Positions 9,682-19,048 are shown, numbered from the stretch's first letter. The stretch: 64,000 nucleotides of DNA from Desulfosarcina alkanivorans (GCF_009688945.1 NZ_AP021874.1:6572001-6636000); one strand, 5' to 3'. Notes: generated from the sequence alone by a model not told the origin. Translations and numbers: made by a program.

Positions 9682-10269
9682 ATGGATGAAGTCCGGGAAA
9701 AAAAGCAGGAAATAAGAAACGACATATCAACATTTTTTAATTCACTTTCCGATGAGACGCTGCAGGAGAATACCCGCATCATAGAGAACCGGCTTTTTGA
9801 GTTTGCCAACTTTCTCGAGTCCAAGATTGTCATGCTGTACGTCAATGCCGAGAACGAAGTGGCCACCGACGCCATCGTGAAACGCGCCTTCGAATTCGGC
9901 AAGATCGTTGTGCTGCCGGCCTTTGACAAGACCAAGGCCTCCATGCGGCCGATGAAGGTGGATCATCCCGAAAAGGATCTGATTGTCGGTCCGCGAGGGA
10001 TTCTCGAACCCAACCCGGCCAAATGCAAGCAGGTCCCCCTGGACTGTATCGACATCGCCATCGTTCCCGGCGTCGCCATGGACGAAAAGGGCGGCCGGAT
10101 CGGTTCCGGCGATGGCTATTACGACCGCATCATCCCGGAACTGCCCATGACCACCCGCAAGGTGGGACTGGTCTTCGAAGGGCAGCTGGTTCCCCAGGTG
10201 CCCATGGAATCCCACGACAAGCATGTGGACATCATCATCACCGAAAAGCGGGTCATCTACAAGATATAA
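9682..10269 (+). CDS. 5-formyltetrahydrofolate cyclo-ligase
   Basis: ATP-dependent enzyme (MTHFS, YgfA family) turning 5-formyl-THF into 5,10-methenyl-THF, relevant to the C1 metabolism of anaerobes. The C-terminal family signature GSGDGYYDR and the preceding IAIVPGVAMDEKGGRIG segment are clear; the 195-residue length is normal. Three possible starts lie close together (GTG 9670, ATG 9676, ATG 9682). I prefer 9682 because AGGTGG ends 9 bases before it, while the same sequence is too close to 9676. A hairpin terminator follows at 10295. Confidence 0.9.
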   Translation: MDEVREKKQEIRNDISTFFNSLSDETLQENTRIIENRLFEFANFLESKIVMLYVNAENEVATDAIVKRAFEFGKIVVLPAFDKTKASMRPMKVDHPEKDLIVGPRGILEPNPAKCKQVPLDCIDIAIVPGVAMDEKGGRIGSGDGYYDRIIPELPMTTRKVGLVFEGQLVPQVPMESHDKHVDIIITEKRVIYKI

Positions 10270-10294
10270 GCGGACCACCCATTGGGAATGATCG

Positions 10295-10323
10295 AAAGCG
10301 CCTCCGACTGCGGGGCGCTTTTC
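10295..10323 (+). terminator. rho-independent terminator after the cyclo-ligase gene
   Basis: Stem AAAGCGCC / GGCGCTTT with a loop of about 11 bases running into a short T tract, 26 bases after the stop codon. Confidence 0.65.
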
Positions 10324-10441
10324 TGGTCTCAGGTCTCTGGTTTCTGGTGCCGGTGGCGCTGGCCGTCCCCGGTTACGGGGCATCTAACATCTTGACCGGA
10401 TTCCTGTGAATTGGTAGACACGTGCTGGGAGAAAATTGCCG

Positions 10442-11086
10442 ATGAAATACCAGCGCCTCAGAAATGAAATGGTTACCAAGCAGATTATCGCCCGCGGGAT
10501 CAGCGACCCGCGTGTGTTGTCGGCCCTGCGTAGCGTTCCCCGGCACCTGTTTGTCAGTGAGGCCATGATGGATCAGGCATACGGGGATTTCCCCCTGCCC
10601 ATCGGTGAGCAGCAGACGATATCCCAGCCTTACATCGTTGCGGAGATGACCCAGGCGCTGCAGGTGACCCCGGAAGACCGGGTGCTGGAGATCGGAACCG
10701 GCTCCGGCTATCAGGCGGCCATTCTGGCCCAGATTGCCTTTCGGGTATACACGGTGGAGCGAATCCACTCCCTGTATACCCGAACCCGAAAGCTTTTCGA
10801 CCAGTTGCGCTACCACAACATCGTCACCCGCTATTCGGACGGCACGACCGGCTGGAAGGAGCACAGCCCCTTTGACGCCATCATCGTGACTGCCGGCGCC
10901 CCGGAAATTCCCGCGGTGCTGGTCAACCAGCTGGCCATCGGCGGACGCATGGTCATTCCGGTGGGAGACCGCCACACCCAGGATTTGATCAAGCTGTTTC
11001 GTGACGAACAGGGCGTCCACCAGTCCAGCCTTGGCGGCTGCCGTTTCGTGAAGCTCATCGGCGAACACGGTTGGAGAGAGTCCTGA
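10442..11086 (+). CDS. pcm: protein-L-isoaspartate O-methyltransferase
   Basis: SAM-dependent methyltransferase that starts repair of isoaspartyl residues in aged proteins. The SAM-binding motif I VLEIGTGSGYQAA and the upstream RSVPRHLFV and ISQPYIVAEMTQAL segments are family hallmarks. The 214-residue protein begins at ATG 10442, with GGGAG about 10 bases upstream; a TTG six bases earlier is less likely. The next gene starts directly at its stop codon, suggesting coexpression. Confidence 0.95.
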   Translation: MKYQRLRNEMVTKQIIARGISDPRVLSALRSVPRHLFVSEAMMDQAYGDFPLPIGEQQTISQPYIVAEMTQALQVTPEDRVLEIGTGSGYQAAILAQIAFRVYTVERIHSLYTRTRKLFDQLRYHNIVTRYSDGTTGWKEHSPFDAIIVTAGAPEIPAVLVNQLAIGGRMVIPVGDRHTQDLIKLFRDEQGVHQSSLGGCRFVKLIGEHGWRES

Positions 11087-11668
11087 ATGCTCAGACGCCT
11101 TTACGACTGGGTGCTTCACTGGGCGTCGACCCCATACGGCAGCTGGGCCCTGTTCCTGCTGGCGTTTGCGGAGTCCTCTTTTTTCCCCATTCCACCCGAC
11201 GTGCTGCTCATCGCCATGTGCGTGGCCCGGCCGGAACGGTCCTTCAGATTCGCCCTAGTCTGCGCCGCCGGATCCATTCTCGGGGGATGCCTGGGTTACC
11301 TGATCGGGTGGCAGTTCATGGCCTCGGTGGGAAACCGGATCGTTGAATTTTACGGACTGACCGGCAACGTCGCCTATATCGAGCGTCTTTACAACACCTA
11401 CGATGCCTGGGCCGTGGGGATCGCCGGGTTTACCCCCATTCCCTACAAGGTTTTCACCATCGCCGCCGGCATGTTCAAGATCAACTTCACCGTCTTCGTT
11501 CTGGCATCCATGGTGTCCCGTTCGGCCCGTTTTTTTCTTGTGGGCGGACTGATCTATCTGTTCGGGCCGCGCATCCAGCGATTTATCGACCGCTATTTCG
11601 ATCTGCTGGCCGTCACCTTCACCGTATTGCTGGTGGGCAGTTTTATACTGATCAAATACCTGTTTTAA
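11087..11668 (+). CDS. DedA/YqaA-family inner membrane protein
   Basis: A 193-residue membrane protein of the SNARE-associated/VTT (DedA, YqaA) family. The signature region around FAESSFFPIPPDVLLIAMCV, the glycine-rich helix GSILGGCLGYLIGW and the conserved FTPIPYKVFTIAAG segment are present, and about five hydrophobic segments are visible. Relatives are implicated in membrane lipid translocation and envelope homeostasis; the substrate of this one is unknown. The ATG follows the pcm stop with no gap. Confidence 0.88.
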   Translation: MLRRLYDWVLHWASTPYGSWALFLLAFAESSFFPIPPDVLLIAMCVARPERSFRFALVCAAGSILGGCLGYLIGWQFMASVGNRIVEFYGLTGNVAYIERLYNTYDAWAVGIAGFTPIPYKVFTIAAGMFKINFTVFVLASMVSRSARFFLVGGLIYLFGPRIQRFIDRYFDLLAVTFTVLLVGSFILIKYLF

Positions 11669-11680
11669 GTTTAACGGCAA

Positions 11681-11808
11681 TCTCAAAACGCCCCATTTCG
11701 GCCACTATCCGCGTTGGCCTCCCATTTCAATCCTCGACATACTTCAAGTATGCCTCCGGTTGAAATGATTGTCCGCCTTGATCTTGACCCAACTGCGACC
11801 TTTTGAGA
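11681..11808. repeat. 128-base imperfect palindromic element
   Basis: A long fold-back sequence fills the gap between yqaA and the aspartate kinase gene. Its centre is the 15-base palindrome CATACTTCAAGTATG (11738-11752); symmetric flanks ATTTCAA (11724-11730) and TTGAAAT (11760-11766) lie exactly 21 bases out; the outer ends are TCTCAAAA (11681) and TTTTGAGA (ending 11808). Intermediate parts pair imperfectly. There is no T-tract terminator. It resembles a non-autonomous palindromic (REP/MITE-like) element. No second copy was noticed in this window. Confidence 0.65.
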
Positions 11809-11833
11809 CAGCCTCACCGAAGAGGAACTCGCC

Positions 11834-13048
11834 ATGGCCTGTATCGTACAAAAATATGGGGGCAGCAGCCTGTCCGACGTAGACAAGATCATGCAGGTGG
11901 CCCGGATGATCGCCGGTGTGAAGGCCACGGGCATGGATGTGGCGGCAGTGGTCTCGGCCATGGGAAAGACCACCAACGGACTGGTGGAGATGGCCCGCAG
12001 CATTTCTTCGAAACCGGCCCGGCGGGAGATGGACATGCTGCTGAGTACGGGCGAACGCATTACCATGTCCCTGCTGTGCATGGCCTTGAATGAACTGGGT
12101 GTCGCGTCCGTTTCCCTGACCGGTTCCCAGTGTGGCATCATCACCAACCATCGCCACAACGATGCCCAGGTGATCGAGGTGCGTCCTTTCCGGGTGATGG
12201 ATGAAATGGCCGAGGGCAAGGTCGTGGTGGTGGGCGGTTTCCAGGGCGTAAGCTACAGGCGCGACATTACCACCCTGGGGCGCGGTGGCTCGGACACCAC
12301 CGCCGTGGCCCTTGCCGCCGCCATCGATGCCGAGCGCTGTGAAATATACTCGGATGTGGACGGGGTGTACTCCTCCGATCCATCCGTGGTTGCCGATGCC
12401 CGGCACCTGCCGGAAGTCTCCTATCCGGTGATGCAGGAGATGAGTGCCGCCGGCGCCAAAGTGCTCAATGCCCAGGCGGTCCAGTTTGCCAAGGAAAAGA
12501 AGATTGCCATCTATGCCGGCAGCACCTTTGACCGGAGGCGGGAGACGGTGGTCCGCAAACTCCCGACGGGGCAGGTGGCCGGCGTTCAGGCGGTGGTCAG
12601 TGAAAAAGAGATCACGCGGGTTCGCATCAGCGGGGACCGGGCGCTGGTGGATTTCAGATGGGCATTGGATTTTCTGGAAGGAGAACAGGTGCCGGTTAAG
12701 GAGGTCCATGCGGCCGATGTTTCCGCCGACCCTCTCCCATCCCAGGTTTCCTTCGTGGTCTCCGCTTCCAATATATACGGCTGGAAGGATATCCGGGACC
12801 GGCTGGTCCAGCGGCTGGGCGCGTCCGTTCGGTTCGACGCCCACCTGAGTGCGCTGTCGCTTATCGGCGAAGGACTCAATCGGACCAACGCCACCTTGAT
12901 CGAGGCCCTGGCGCTGTTGGAAAACCATGGCATCGTCGTTGCCGCCGCCACCACCACCTCGTTTCGTATCTCACTGCTGGTGCCCCGGGAGAAGATCGAC
13001 GCCGGTGTGCGCCTGTGCCATGGACATTGGATTTCCAAAATGAGTTAA
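11834..13048 (+). CDS. lysC: aspartate kinase
   Basis: Phosphorylates aspartate at the entry of the Lys/Thr/Met/diaminopimelate pathway. The 404-residue monofunctional form shows the N-terminal KYGGSSL motif, the LSTGERI segment, the nucleotide-site RGGSDTTAVALAAAI, and two C-terminal ACT regulatory domains (from about residue 260) that usually give feedback inhibition by lysine and/or threonine. AGAGGAA precedes the ATG. The palindromic element lies directly upstream. The symbol is by family; paralogous names exist. Confidence 0.93.
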   Translation: MACIVQKYGGSSLSDVDKIMQVARMIAGVKATGMDVAAVVSAMGKTTNGLVEMARSISSKPARREMDMLLSTGERITMSLLCMALNELGVASVSLTGSQCGIITNHRHNDAQVIEVRPFRVMDEMAEGKVVVVGGFQGVSYRRDITTLGRGGSDTTAVALAAAIDAERCEIYSDVDGVYSSDPSVVADARHLPEVSYPVMQEMSAAGAKVLNAQAVQFAKEKKIAIYAGSTFDRRRETVVRKLPTGQVAGVQAVVSEKEITRVRISGDRALVDFRWALDFLEGEQVPVKEVHAADVSADPLPSQVSFVVSASNIYGWKDIRDRLVQRLGASVRFDAHLSALSLIGEGLNRTNATLIEALALLENHGIVVAAATTTSFRISLLVPREKIDAGVRLCHGHWISKMS

Positions 13049-13093
13049 CCCATCAGACACCAGATATTTTCAACGGGCTTTGGCGGATCGGTG

Positions 13094-13894
13094 ATGATTA
13101 AAATGATCATGGAAATCATTAAACTGCTGTTTGTTTTTTTCGTGGGTGCCACCCTGCTGCTTTATTTTTTCCAGGGCAGAATGATTTTTTTCCCCCAGCC
13201 GACCGCGGCGGCAAACCAGTCCCGCTATGCCGGGAACGAAATCCGCCTGCGCCACGGCGACATCACCCTGACCGGCTGGTTCTTCAAGGGTGAAATCGGT
13301 CCGGGCAGCCCGCTGATTGTCTACTATGGCGGCAACGCCGAGGATGTATCGCTCAATTTTTCGGATCTGGGGCGGTTCAACACCCGATCGTTTCTCTTCA
13401 TGAACTACCGCGGCTACGGCGGCAGCGACGGTAAGCCGTCTGAACGGGCATTGCTGGACGATGCCCTGTTTGCGATCGATCATGTCCTGGCCGCCGAAGC
13501 GATCGATCCGGCCCATGTGGTGCTGATGGGGCGCAGTCTCGGATCGGGGGTGGCCGTGCATGTGGCGGCGAAGCGCCGGGTGGGCGGTGTGATTCTCGTC
13601 ACGCCTTTCGATTCACTGCTGAATGTGGCCCGGGCACACTACCCCATCTTTCCCGTGGGACTGCTGCTCAAACACCGGTTCGATTCGGCGGCCCTGGCGC
13701 CGGAAATTTCGACGCCGGCCCTCTTCCTGACCGCATCCAACGATCAGGTGGTGCCGCTACGGTTCGCCAACAACCTGAAAGCGGCGTGGGGCGGGCCGAC
13801 CACCGCCGTTACCGTGGACGGCACCGACCACAACTCCATCGAAACCGCTCCGCTGTATTGGGAAGCGGTCAATGCATACCTCTCATCCTTTTAG
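13094..13894 (+). CDS. membrane-anchored alpha/beta hydrolase
   Basis: A 266-residue protein with one N-terminal membrane segment (LLFVFFVGATLLLYFF) followed by an alpha/beta hydrolase fold of the BEM46/Abhd-type. The nucleophile elbow GRSLGSG carries the serine; MNYRGYGGSDGKPSE is the typical oxyanion-strand region; the acid is probably in TASNDQVVP and the histidine in DGTDHNSIE. It would be a serine esterase or peptidase facing the periplasm; the substrate is unknown. A GTG three bases before the ATG is an alternative start. Confidence 0.85.
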   Translation: MIKMIMEIIKLLFVFFVGATLLLYFFQGRMIFFPQPTAAANQSRYAGNEIRLRHGDITLTGWFFKGEIGPGSPLIVYYGGNAEDVSLNFSDLGRFNTRSFLFMNYRGYGGSDGKPSERALLDDALFAIDHVLAAEAIDPAHVVLMGRSLGSGVAVHVAAKRRVGGVILVTPFDSLLNVARAHYPIFPVGLLLKHRFDSAALAPEISTPALFLTASNDQVVPLRFANNLKAAWGGPTTAVTVDGTDHNSIETAPLYWEAVNAYLSSF

Positions 13895-13925
13895 TTCACT
13901 GCACCGGCCACCGTGAAAGGCGCCA

Positions 13926-14042
13926 ATGGAAAAGAAAACCGTTCCATGCACGTACCGTGGCCGCTGCGATGGCGAGGATTGCAGCGGCGGACCCGGCCGG
14001 CCACCGGACGCTGACCTCGGACGAAATTGCCGAATGGGGTAG
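13926..14042 (+). CDS. possible 38-residue cysteine-rich peptide
   Basis: A short ORF with GAAAGG six bases before its ATG. It encodes four cysteines (PCTYRGRCDGEDC and later NC) in a charged, glycine-rich background, which could bind a metal. There is no homologue I recognise and the Shine-Dalgarno match could be chance. It occupies most of the otherwise empty gap before the flavoprotein gene. Confidence 0.25.
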   Translation: MEKKTVPCTYRGRCDGEDCSGGPGRPPDADLGRNCRMG

Positions 14043-14139
14043 CGATTGACGCGGAGGGGCAAAAAGGTGTATATCCCCCTTTTAGACATAAGACCGACCG
14101 GTTTTACTTTTTAATTGCCACTTTATTCCGGAGGCCTGA

Positions 14140-16068
14140 ATGACCATTCTCAAGCACCTTTTTTCCCCGATCCAGATCGGCCGGATGACGGCCAAGAATC
14201 GACTGCTCATGTCCGCCATGAGCATTAATTTCGGCGTGGACGAGAACGGCTACGTCACCGACCAGCTGACCGGTTACCTGGCGGCCCGGGCCAGAGGCGG
14301 CGCGGGCATGATCCTGGTGGGCGGCGGCGGCGTGCATCCGACGGGGTTGGAACTGCCCGGCCTGCCCGCCCTGTGGGACGACGGGTGTATCCCGGCCCTG
14401 AAAAAGATGGTTGAGGCGGTCAAACCGTATGACACCTGCTTCGGCGTCCAGTTGATGCATGGGGGTCGACAGTCCTACCATGACCGCAAGGTGGCGCCGT
14501 CGCCCATCCCTGCGCCGGCGGTGGTAAAGGGGACCCCCAAGGAGCTGACCGTCGAGGAAATCGCCGAACTGGTGGCCGCTTTTGGCGATGCCGCCCGGCG
14601 ATGCCGGGATGCCGGCTTCGATTTCGTCGAGGTCCACGGCGCCCACGGCTACCTGATCAACCAGTTTCTGGCCCTTAATTCCAACCATCGTGAAGATGCC
14701 TATGGCGGCAGCTTCGACAACCGCATCCGCTTTTTCCTGGAACTGCTGGCCGACATCAAGGCCAAGGCCGGCGCCGATTTCCCCGTGGGGCTGCGCATCA
14801 ACGGGGAAGACTACATCGACGGCGGCTGGACCCTGGCCGACGCCCTGCGCCTGGCACCGATTTTAGAACGCCACGGGGCGGACTACCTGCATGTATCCGC
14901 AGGGGTGTATGGGTCGACCCAGCTGACCATTCCTTCCATGTATGTGAAACACGGCTGCTTCGTGCACCTGGCCGAAGCTGTCAAGCAGGTCGTGGACATC
15001 CCCGTGGTGGGCGTGGGCCGGGTCAAGAGCCCGGAACTGGCCGACCGCATCCTCAAAGACGGGCAGGCGGACGTGGTGGCCATGGGCCGTGCCCTGATCG
15101 CCGATCCCATGCTGCCGGAAAAAGCCCGTGCCGGGAACCTGAACACCATTCGGCCCTGCATCGGCTGCTGCCTGGGCTGCATTCATGCGGTGCTGGCCCT
15201 GGAGCCCGGTTCCTGTGTGGTCAATCCCGATGTGGGGCGCGAGTATTTGATGGACGCGGACGAAAAGGCTGCGGAGCCTAAGAACGTGCTGGTGGTTGGC
15301 GCCGGTCCTGCCGGTCTGGCGGCTGCCCGCATGGCGGCCATGCGCGGCCACCGGGTGACCATCGCCGAAGAAAAGGGCCGTGTCGGCGGACTGCTGCGGC
15401 TGGCCGCCCTGGCGCCGGGGCGGGGCGAGATCATGGATGTGATCGATTTTCTGACTCTTGAAGTTGAACGACTGGGGGTGTCGTTGCGGCTCAATACCGC
15501 CCTGGATGAAGCATTGCTGGAAGAACTGAATCCGGAGGCGGTGGTCCTGGCCTCGGGCAGCCTGCCGGACATGCCCATCATCAAGGGATTGTTCAAGACC
15601 CGGATGGATCTGTGCACGGTGACCGAAGTGCTCGAGGGAAAAATCACCGGGGACCGGGTGATCATCCTGGGCGGCGGCCAGGCCGGGCTGGTGACGGCGG
15701 ACTTTTTGGCGGAAAAGGGCCGCGAGGTGGCGGTGCTCAATCGCAAGCGCCACTTTGCCGATGAGATGTCAAGCAACGACCGTTTTTACCTGAGAGAACG
15801 GCTCAAACGCGACCGTGTCCATCTGTTCAAGCAGGTGGCCGTAAAAAAATTCACCGACGATGGCGTGACCTTTACCACCGCGGGCCATGCGACCACCCTG
15901 GAGGGCTTCGACACGGTGGTGGTGGCCGAAGCCATGACCCCGGTCCGCGATGCCAAAACATTGCTGGACCGGCGGGACATCGATGTCTTCGTCATCGGGG
16001 ATGCCAGGACGCCGCGGAATCTCATGCTGGCCCAGAGTGAGGCCGAGGAAATCGGCCGCAGTCTTTGA
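14140..16068 (+). CDS. old-yellow-enzyme/2,4-dienoyl-CoA reductase family flavoprotein
   Basis: A 642-residue NADH:flavin oxidoreductase built like FadH, trimethylamine dehydrogenase and enoate reductases. An FMN-binding TIM barrel occupies about residues 1-340 (start LFSPIQIGRMTAKNRL; VEVHGAHGYLINQFL). The iron-sulfur cysteines follow in PCIGCCLGCIHAV and GSCVVNP. FAD/NAD(P) dinucleotide domains come next, the first with VLVVGAGPAGLAAARMAA and the second with VIILGGGQAGLVTADFLAEKG. It probably reduces an activated C=C bond in beta-oxidation or aromatic breakdown; the substrate cannot be read from sequence. GGAGG lies just upstream of the ATG, and a terminator follows 10 bases after the stop. 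Confidence 0.9.
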   Translation: MTILKHLFSPIQIGRMTAKNRLLMSAMSINFGVDENGYVTDQLTGYLAARARGGAGMILVGGGGVHPTGLELPGLPALWDDGCIPALKKMVEAVKPYDTCFGVQLMHGGRQSYHDRKVAPSPIPAPAVVKGTPKELTVEEIAELVAAFGDAARRCRDAGFDFVEVHGAHGYLINQFLALNSNHREDAYGGSFDNRIRFFLELLADIKAKAGADFPVGLRINGEDYIDGGWTLADALRLAPILERHGADYLHVSAGVYGSTQLTIPSMYVKHGCFVHLAEAVKQVVDIPVVGVGRVKSPELADRILKDGQADVVAMGRALIADPMLPEKARAGNLNTIRPCIGCCLGCIHAVLALEPGSCVVNPDVGREYLMDADEKAAEPKNVLVVGAGPAGLAAARMAAMRGHRVTIAEEKGRVGGLLRLAALAPGRGEIMDVIDFLTLEVERLGVSLRLNTALDEALLEELNPEAVVLASGSLPDMPIIKGLFKTRMDLCTVTEVLEGKITGDRVIILGGGQAGLVTADFLAEKGREVAVLNRKRHFADEMSSNDRFYLRERLKRDRVHLFKQVAVKKFTDDGVTFTTAGHATTLEGFDTVVVAEAMTPVRDAKTLLDRRDIDVFVIGDARTPRNLMLAQSEAEEIGRSL

Positions 16069-16079
16069 GGAAAGACGCA

Positions 16080-16113
16080 GCGGGAACCGGAGGTGACCGG
16101 TCCCCGCTTTTTT
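16080..16113 (+). terminator. rho-independent terminator after the flavoprotein gene
   Basis: Stem GCGGGAACCGG / CCGGTCCCCGC (one mismatch) with a six-base loop, followed by six T residues (16108-16113). It lies between convergent genes. Confidence 0.85.
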
Positions 16114-16120
16114 CGACGGG

Positions 16121-17782
16121 TTAGATCCTGAACTGGTCCACCATTTGTTTGAGATTCTCCGAAAGTTGGGAAAGCTCCTGCGCGCTGAGGTTGACCTGGG
16201 AACTGCTGGTGGACATCTCGTTCATGGAGGTGCTGACATCGGAGATGTCCCTTGAAATTTCCCCGGACACCGAAGCGCTCTGGTTGACGTTTTCATTGAC
16301 CTCCTGGATCCCCTGTGAGGCCTGGGCCACGTTGGCGACGATTTCTTTGGTGGCTGCCGATTGCTGCTCGACCGCAGATGCAATATTGGTTACCACATCA
16401 TTGACGTCGGTGATGACCTCGGTGATTTCGGTGATCTGGCCCACCGTCATGGACGTGGTCCCCTGAATGTCTTCGATTTTCTCCTTGATGTCCTGGGTGG
16501 CGTCGGCGGTCTGTTTGGCCAGTTCCTTGATCTCGTTGGCCACGACGGCAAACCCCTTGCCGGCTTCACCGGCGCGTGCCGCCTCGATGGTGGCATTGAG
16601 GGCCAGCAGGTTCACCTGTTCGGAAATGTCCGTGATGGTCTCGATGACTTTGCCGATAGAATTGGCAGCCGTTCCCAGCTGATCCATGTTGGCCGATGCG
16701 TTGGACGACTTCCGGGCCGCGTCATCGGAAATTCCCCTGGCTTTTTCCGCATTTTGTGCAATTTCACCGATGGTGGAAGACATTTCTTCGGATGCCGTAG
16801 CCACCATATTGGTGTTGGTCGCACTCTCTTCCATGGCCGCGGCCACATTGTTCATGTTGGCGTTCATCTCTTCGGCCGCTGCAGATACGGTGTTGGACTT
16901 ATCCGAAACCGTGTCGATACCCTGGGTCATTTGGGTGGAAATGGCCCCCAGTTCGGTTGATGCGGAAGAAAGTGTATCCACTCCGCCGGCAATCTGTTGA
17001 AGCATCGTTCTCAGGGAGCCGGCCATCTGGTTGAGGGCTTTAACGAGTACGCCGATCTCATCGCTACGGTTGTCGTGCAGTTGCTGCGTAAAATTTCCGG
17101 TAGACATGGTTTCGGCCAGCGTAACGGCCTTGCTCAGGGGGGTGACAATGCTGCGCGTCAGGAAAAATGCCACGGCGGCGCCCATCAAGATGGCAATGGC
17201 CGTGATGGTATAGGTCAGGTTGAGCGCCCGGTCGCGGGACCGGTTGGCATTTTCCATAAATTCATCGGCCTTGGACTGGGCAAATGTCTCGAACGCATTA
17301 ATCGCCTTAACAATGGATTGGACATGGGTGGCCCCTTTACCTTTGGTAATGGCCGCCGCACCGGCCCGGTCGCCCTTGCGCATCAGGTCGATCACCTCCG
17401 CACGGATGGGCCGCCAGCCGACCATTTTTTTATTCAGATCTTCAACCTGTTTCTGGTCGCCCAGAAAGCGCTCTCTCAAGACCTCTATCTGCGTGGCTAT
17501 TTCGTTTTCAAAACCGGCGATTTTTTTGAGCTCTGCATCATAGGCGGAATCGGTTTTCGCCAGGGCGACATCTTTCATCGCCCGGTGAATTTTGACCAGG
17601 TCGGTTTCGACTTTGACAATCGCCTTGGTGACGGCATACGGATGGCGATAGAGTTTTTCTGTCATATCCGATAGCTTCTGCATGTTGTATCTGCCAACCA
17701 GCGCAATCACGGCGGTGAGCAGCAGGACGGCCGTGAACCCGATGCCCAATTTGACACCCATTTTAAGATTATTGAATTTCAT
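16121..17782 (-). CDS. methyl-accepting chemotaxis protein
   Basis: A 553-residue transmembrane chemoreceptor. TM1 is at about residues 12-30, a four-helix-bundle type periplasmic sensor spans about 31-188, TM2 is YTITAIAILMGAAVAFFLTR, then HAMP and a long helical signalling domain with the conserved hairpin tip (VNLLALNATIEAARAGEAG). The C-terminus QMVDQFRI has no CheR/CheB-tethering pentapeptide. Serine/alanine-rich Q/E positions in the cytoplasmic helices suit reversible methylation. GGAG precedes the start. It stands alone with no che genes in the window. The ligand is unknown. Confidence 0.93.
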   Translation of the reverse strand: MKFNNLKMGVKLGIGFTAVLLLTAVIALVGRYNMQKLSDMTEKLYRHPYAVTKAIVKVETDLVKIHRAMKDVALAKTDSAYDAELKKIAGFENEIATQIEVLRERFLGDQKQVEDLNKKMVGWRPIRAEVIDLMRKGDRAGAAAITKGKGATHVQSIVKAINAFETFAQSKADEFMENANRSRDRALNLTYTITAIAILMGAAVAFFLTRSIVTPLSKAVTLAETMSTGNFTQQLHDNRSDEIGVLVKALNQMAGSLRTMLQQIAGGVDTLSSASTELGAISTQMTQGIDTVSDKSNTVSAAAEEMNANMNNVAAAMEESATNTNMVATASEEMSSTIGEIAQNAEKARGISDDAARKSSNASANMDQLGTAANSIGKVIETITDISEQVNLLALNATIEAARAGEAGKGFAVVANEIKELAKQTADATQDIKEKIEDIQGTTSMTVGQITEITEVITDVNDVVTNIASAVEQQSAATKEIVANVAQASQGIQEVNENVNQSASVSGEISRDISDVSTSMNEMSTSSSQVNLSAQELSQLSENLKQMVDQFRI

Positions 17783-18290
17783 GGAACGCTCCTTTCAGTG
17801 GTGGGGAGGGATATCGGCCGACGGTTCAAAGCCATCATCCATCGTCTTTGTCGGGAATAACTCCGGAATCCAAAAAAGAAACAGAAGCCGTTTCAAACAC
17901 TGTTCGCCAGTTATCGGTTGCTAGGATCCAGACTTTAGGAAAACTACTTAGGTGTTGGTTCGTTGGGATGTCCGCTTGCTATAAGACGCAGGAGATAGTC
18001 CTGCTCCTTAAATTTTCAGTCGGTTTGCGTTTTTGGCGCAGAACCGGTTTGTCGATCCCGCAATACGCAGCCGGAAAAGACAGACCTTCAGGTGGAACCC
18101 CACGCCCGATCAGGGAAACCCGATCCCCCCTGCAGACGCTTGCCCCCCGGACAGGTTTAAGATATGGTAACATTGTTGTCGGATCATCTGCCCCGCCGCA
18201 CCGGCCAGCGCGATCAGGACAGGCAACCGTTGCGCTGCCGGACAAGAGGCAGCGACTGAACCCTTTTTGCCGAAGGGGGGTAAAGGCATC
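17783..18290. other. 508-base intergenic region, no gene recognised
   Basis: Divergent region between the chemoreceptor and the Smr gene, expected to contain both promoters. The only structure I can point to is a small hairpin, GCAGGA / TCCTGC, at 17988-18004. Open frames here have no start signals or recognisable products. Confidence 0.35.
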
Positions 18291-18560
18291 ATGGACCCGG
18301 TCATCATCCCCATCGACGGTGTTCTCGATCTGCACACCTTTGCGCCCGGCGAACTCAAGGACCTGATGCACGATTATATCGATGCCTGTCTGGAAGCCGG
18401 GATTCATGACCTGCGAATCATCCATGGCAAGGGCAGCGGGGTGATGCGTGCCCGGGTACGGTCGCTGTTGAAAAAGGATCCGCGGGTCGCGGCGGTCGAA
18501 GATGCACCGGCCGATGCCGGCGGGTGGGGCGCCACACTGGTCAGACTCAACAGAACTTGA
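18291..18560 (+). CDS. small Smr-domain protein
   Basis: An 89-residue stand-alone Smr (MutS2 C-terminal-like) domain: VLDLHTFAPGELKDL carries the LDLH motif and IIHGKGSGVMRARVRSLL the HGKGxG motif. Smr domains can nick nucleic acid; the role of solo versions is unclear, with RNA processing or ribosome rescue among the proposals. A GGGGGG stretch lies 10 bases before ATG 18291. It is followed by the molybdenum-carrier-like gene after 26 bases. Confidence 0.88.
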   Translation: MDPVIIPIDGVLDLHTFAPGELKDLMHDYIDACLEAGIHDLRIIHGKGSGVMRARVRSLLKKDPRVAAVEDAPADAGGWGATLVRLNRT

Positions 18561-18586
18561 TACCTTGACAAAAGGACGGGGCGACG

Positions 18587-19048
18587 ATGTTGAAAAAGAT
18601 AATATCCGGAGGACAGACCGGCGTTGACCGTGCGGCCCTGGACGTGGCCATGCGACTGGGCATCGCCCATGGCGGGTGGATTCCCAGGGGACGCCTGACC
18701 GAAGACGGTCCCCTGCCGCCTCACTATCAACTCCGGGAGATGCCCACGGAGGACTATGGCGCACGAACGGAAAAAAACGTGCTGGCCGCGGACGGCACCC
18801 TGATTATCAGCCGGGGCAGGCTCACCGGCGGCAGCGACTATACCCGCAAGATGGCATTGAAACACGGCAAGCAGCTGCTGCATATCGACCTGAATCTGGG
18901 GCAGCGGGCCTCGGACGCCGGGTCGCTGGTCGCCTCCTGGGCTGAGATGAACCGCATTGAAACGCTGAACGTGGCCGGTCCCCGGGCCAGCCATGACCCG
19001 GGCATCTACATGGACGCCATCAATATACTGACCCACGCCCTGCAATGA
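18587..19048 (+). CDS. putative molybdenum carrier-like (LOG/Rossmann) protein
   Basis: A 153-residue protein matching the putative molybdenum carrier family (MoCP-like, Rossmann/LOG fold): the N-terminal IISGGQTGVDRAALDVA and DGPLPPHYQLREMPTEDY segments and the central TLIISRGRLTGGSDYT loop are typical. The family is named from an algal molybdenum-cofactor carrier protein, but bacterial members are mostly uncharacterised and may bind nucleotides. The stop overlaps the next ORF's ATG by four bases. Confidence 0.8.
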   Translation: MLKKIISGGQTGVDRAALDVAMRLGIAHGGWIPRGRLTEDGPLPPHYQLREMPTEDYGARTEKNVLAADGTLIISRGRLTGGSDYTRKMALKHGKQLLHIDLNLGQRASDAGSLVASWAEMNRIETLNVAGPRASHDPGIYMDAINILTHALQ

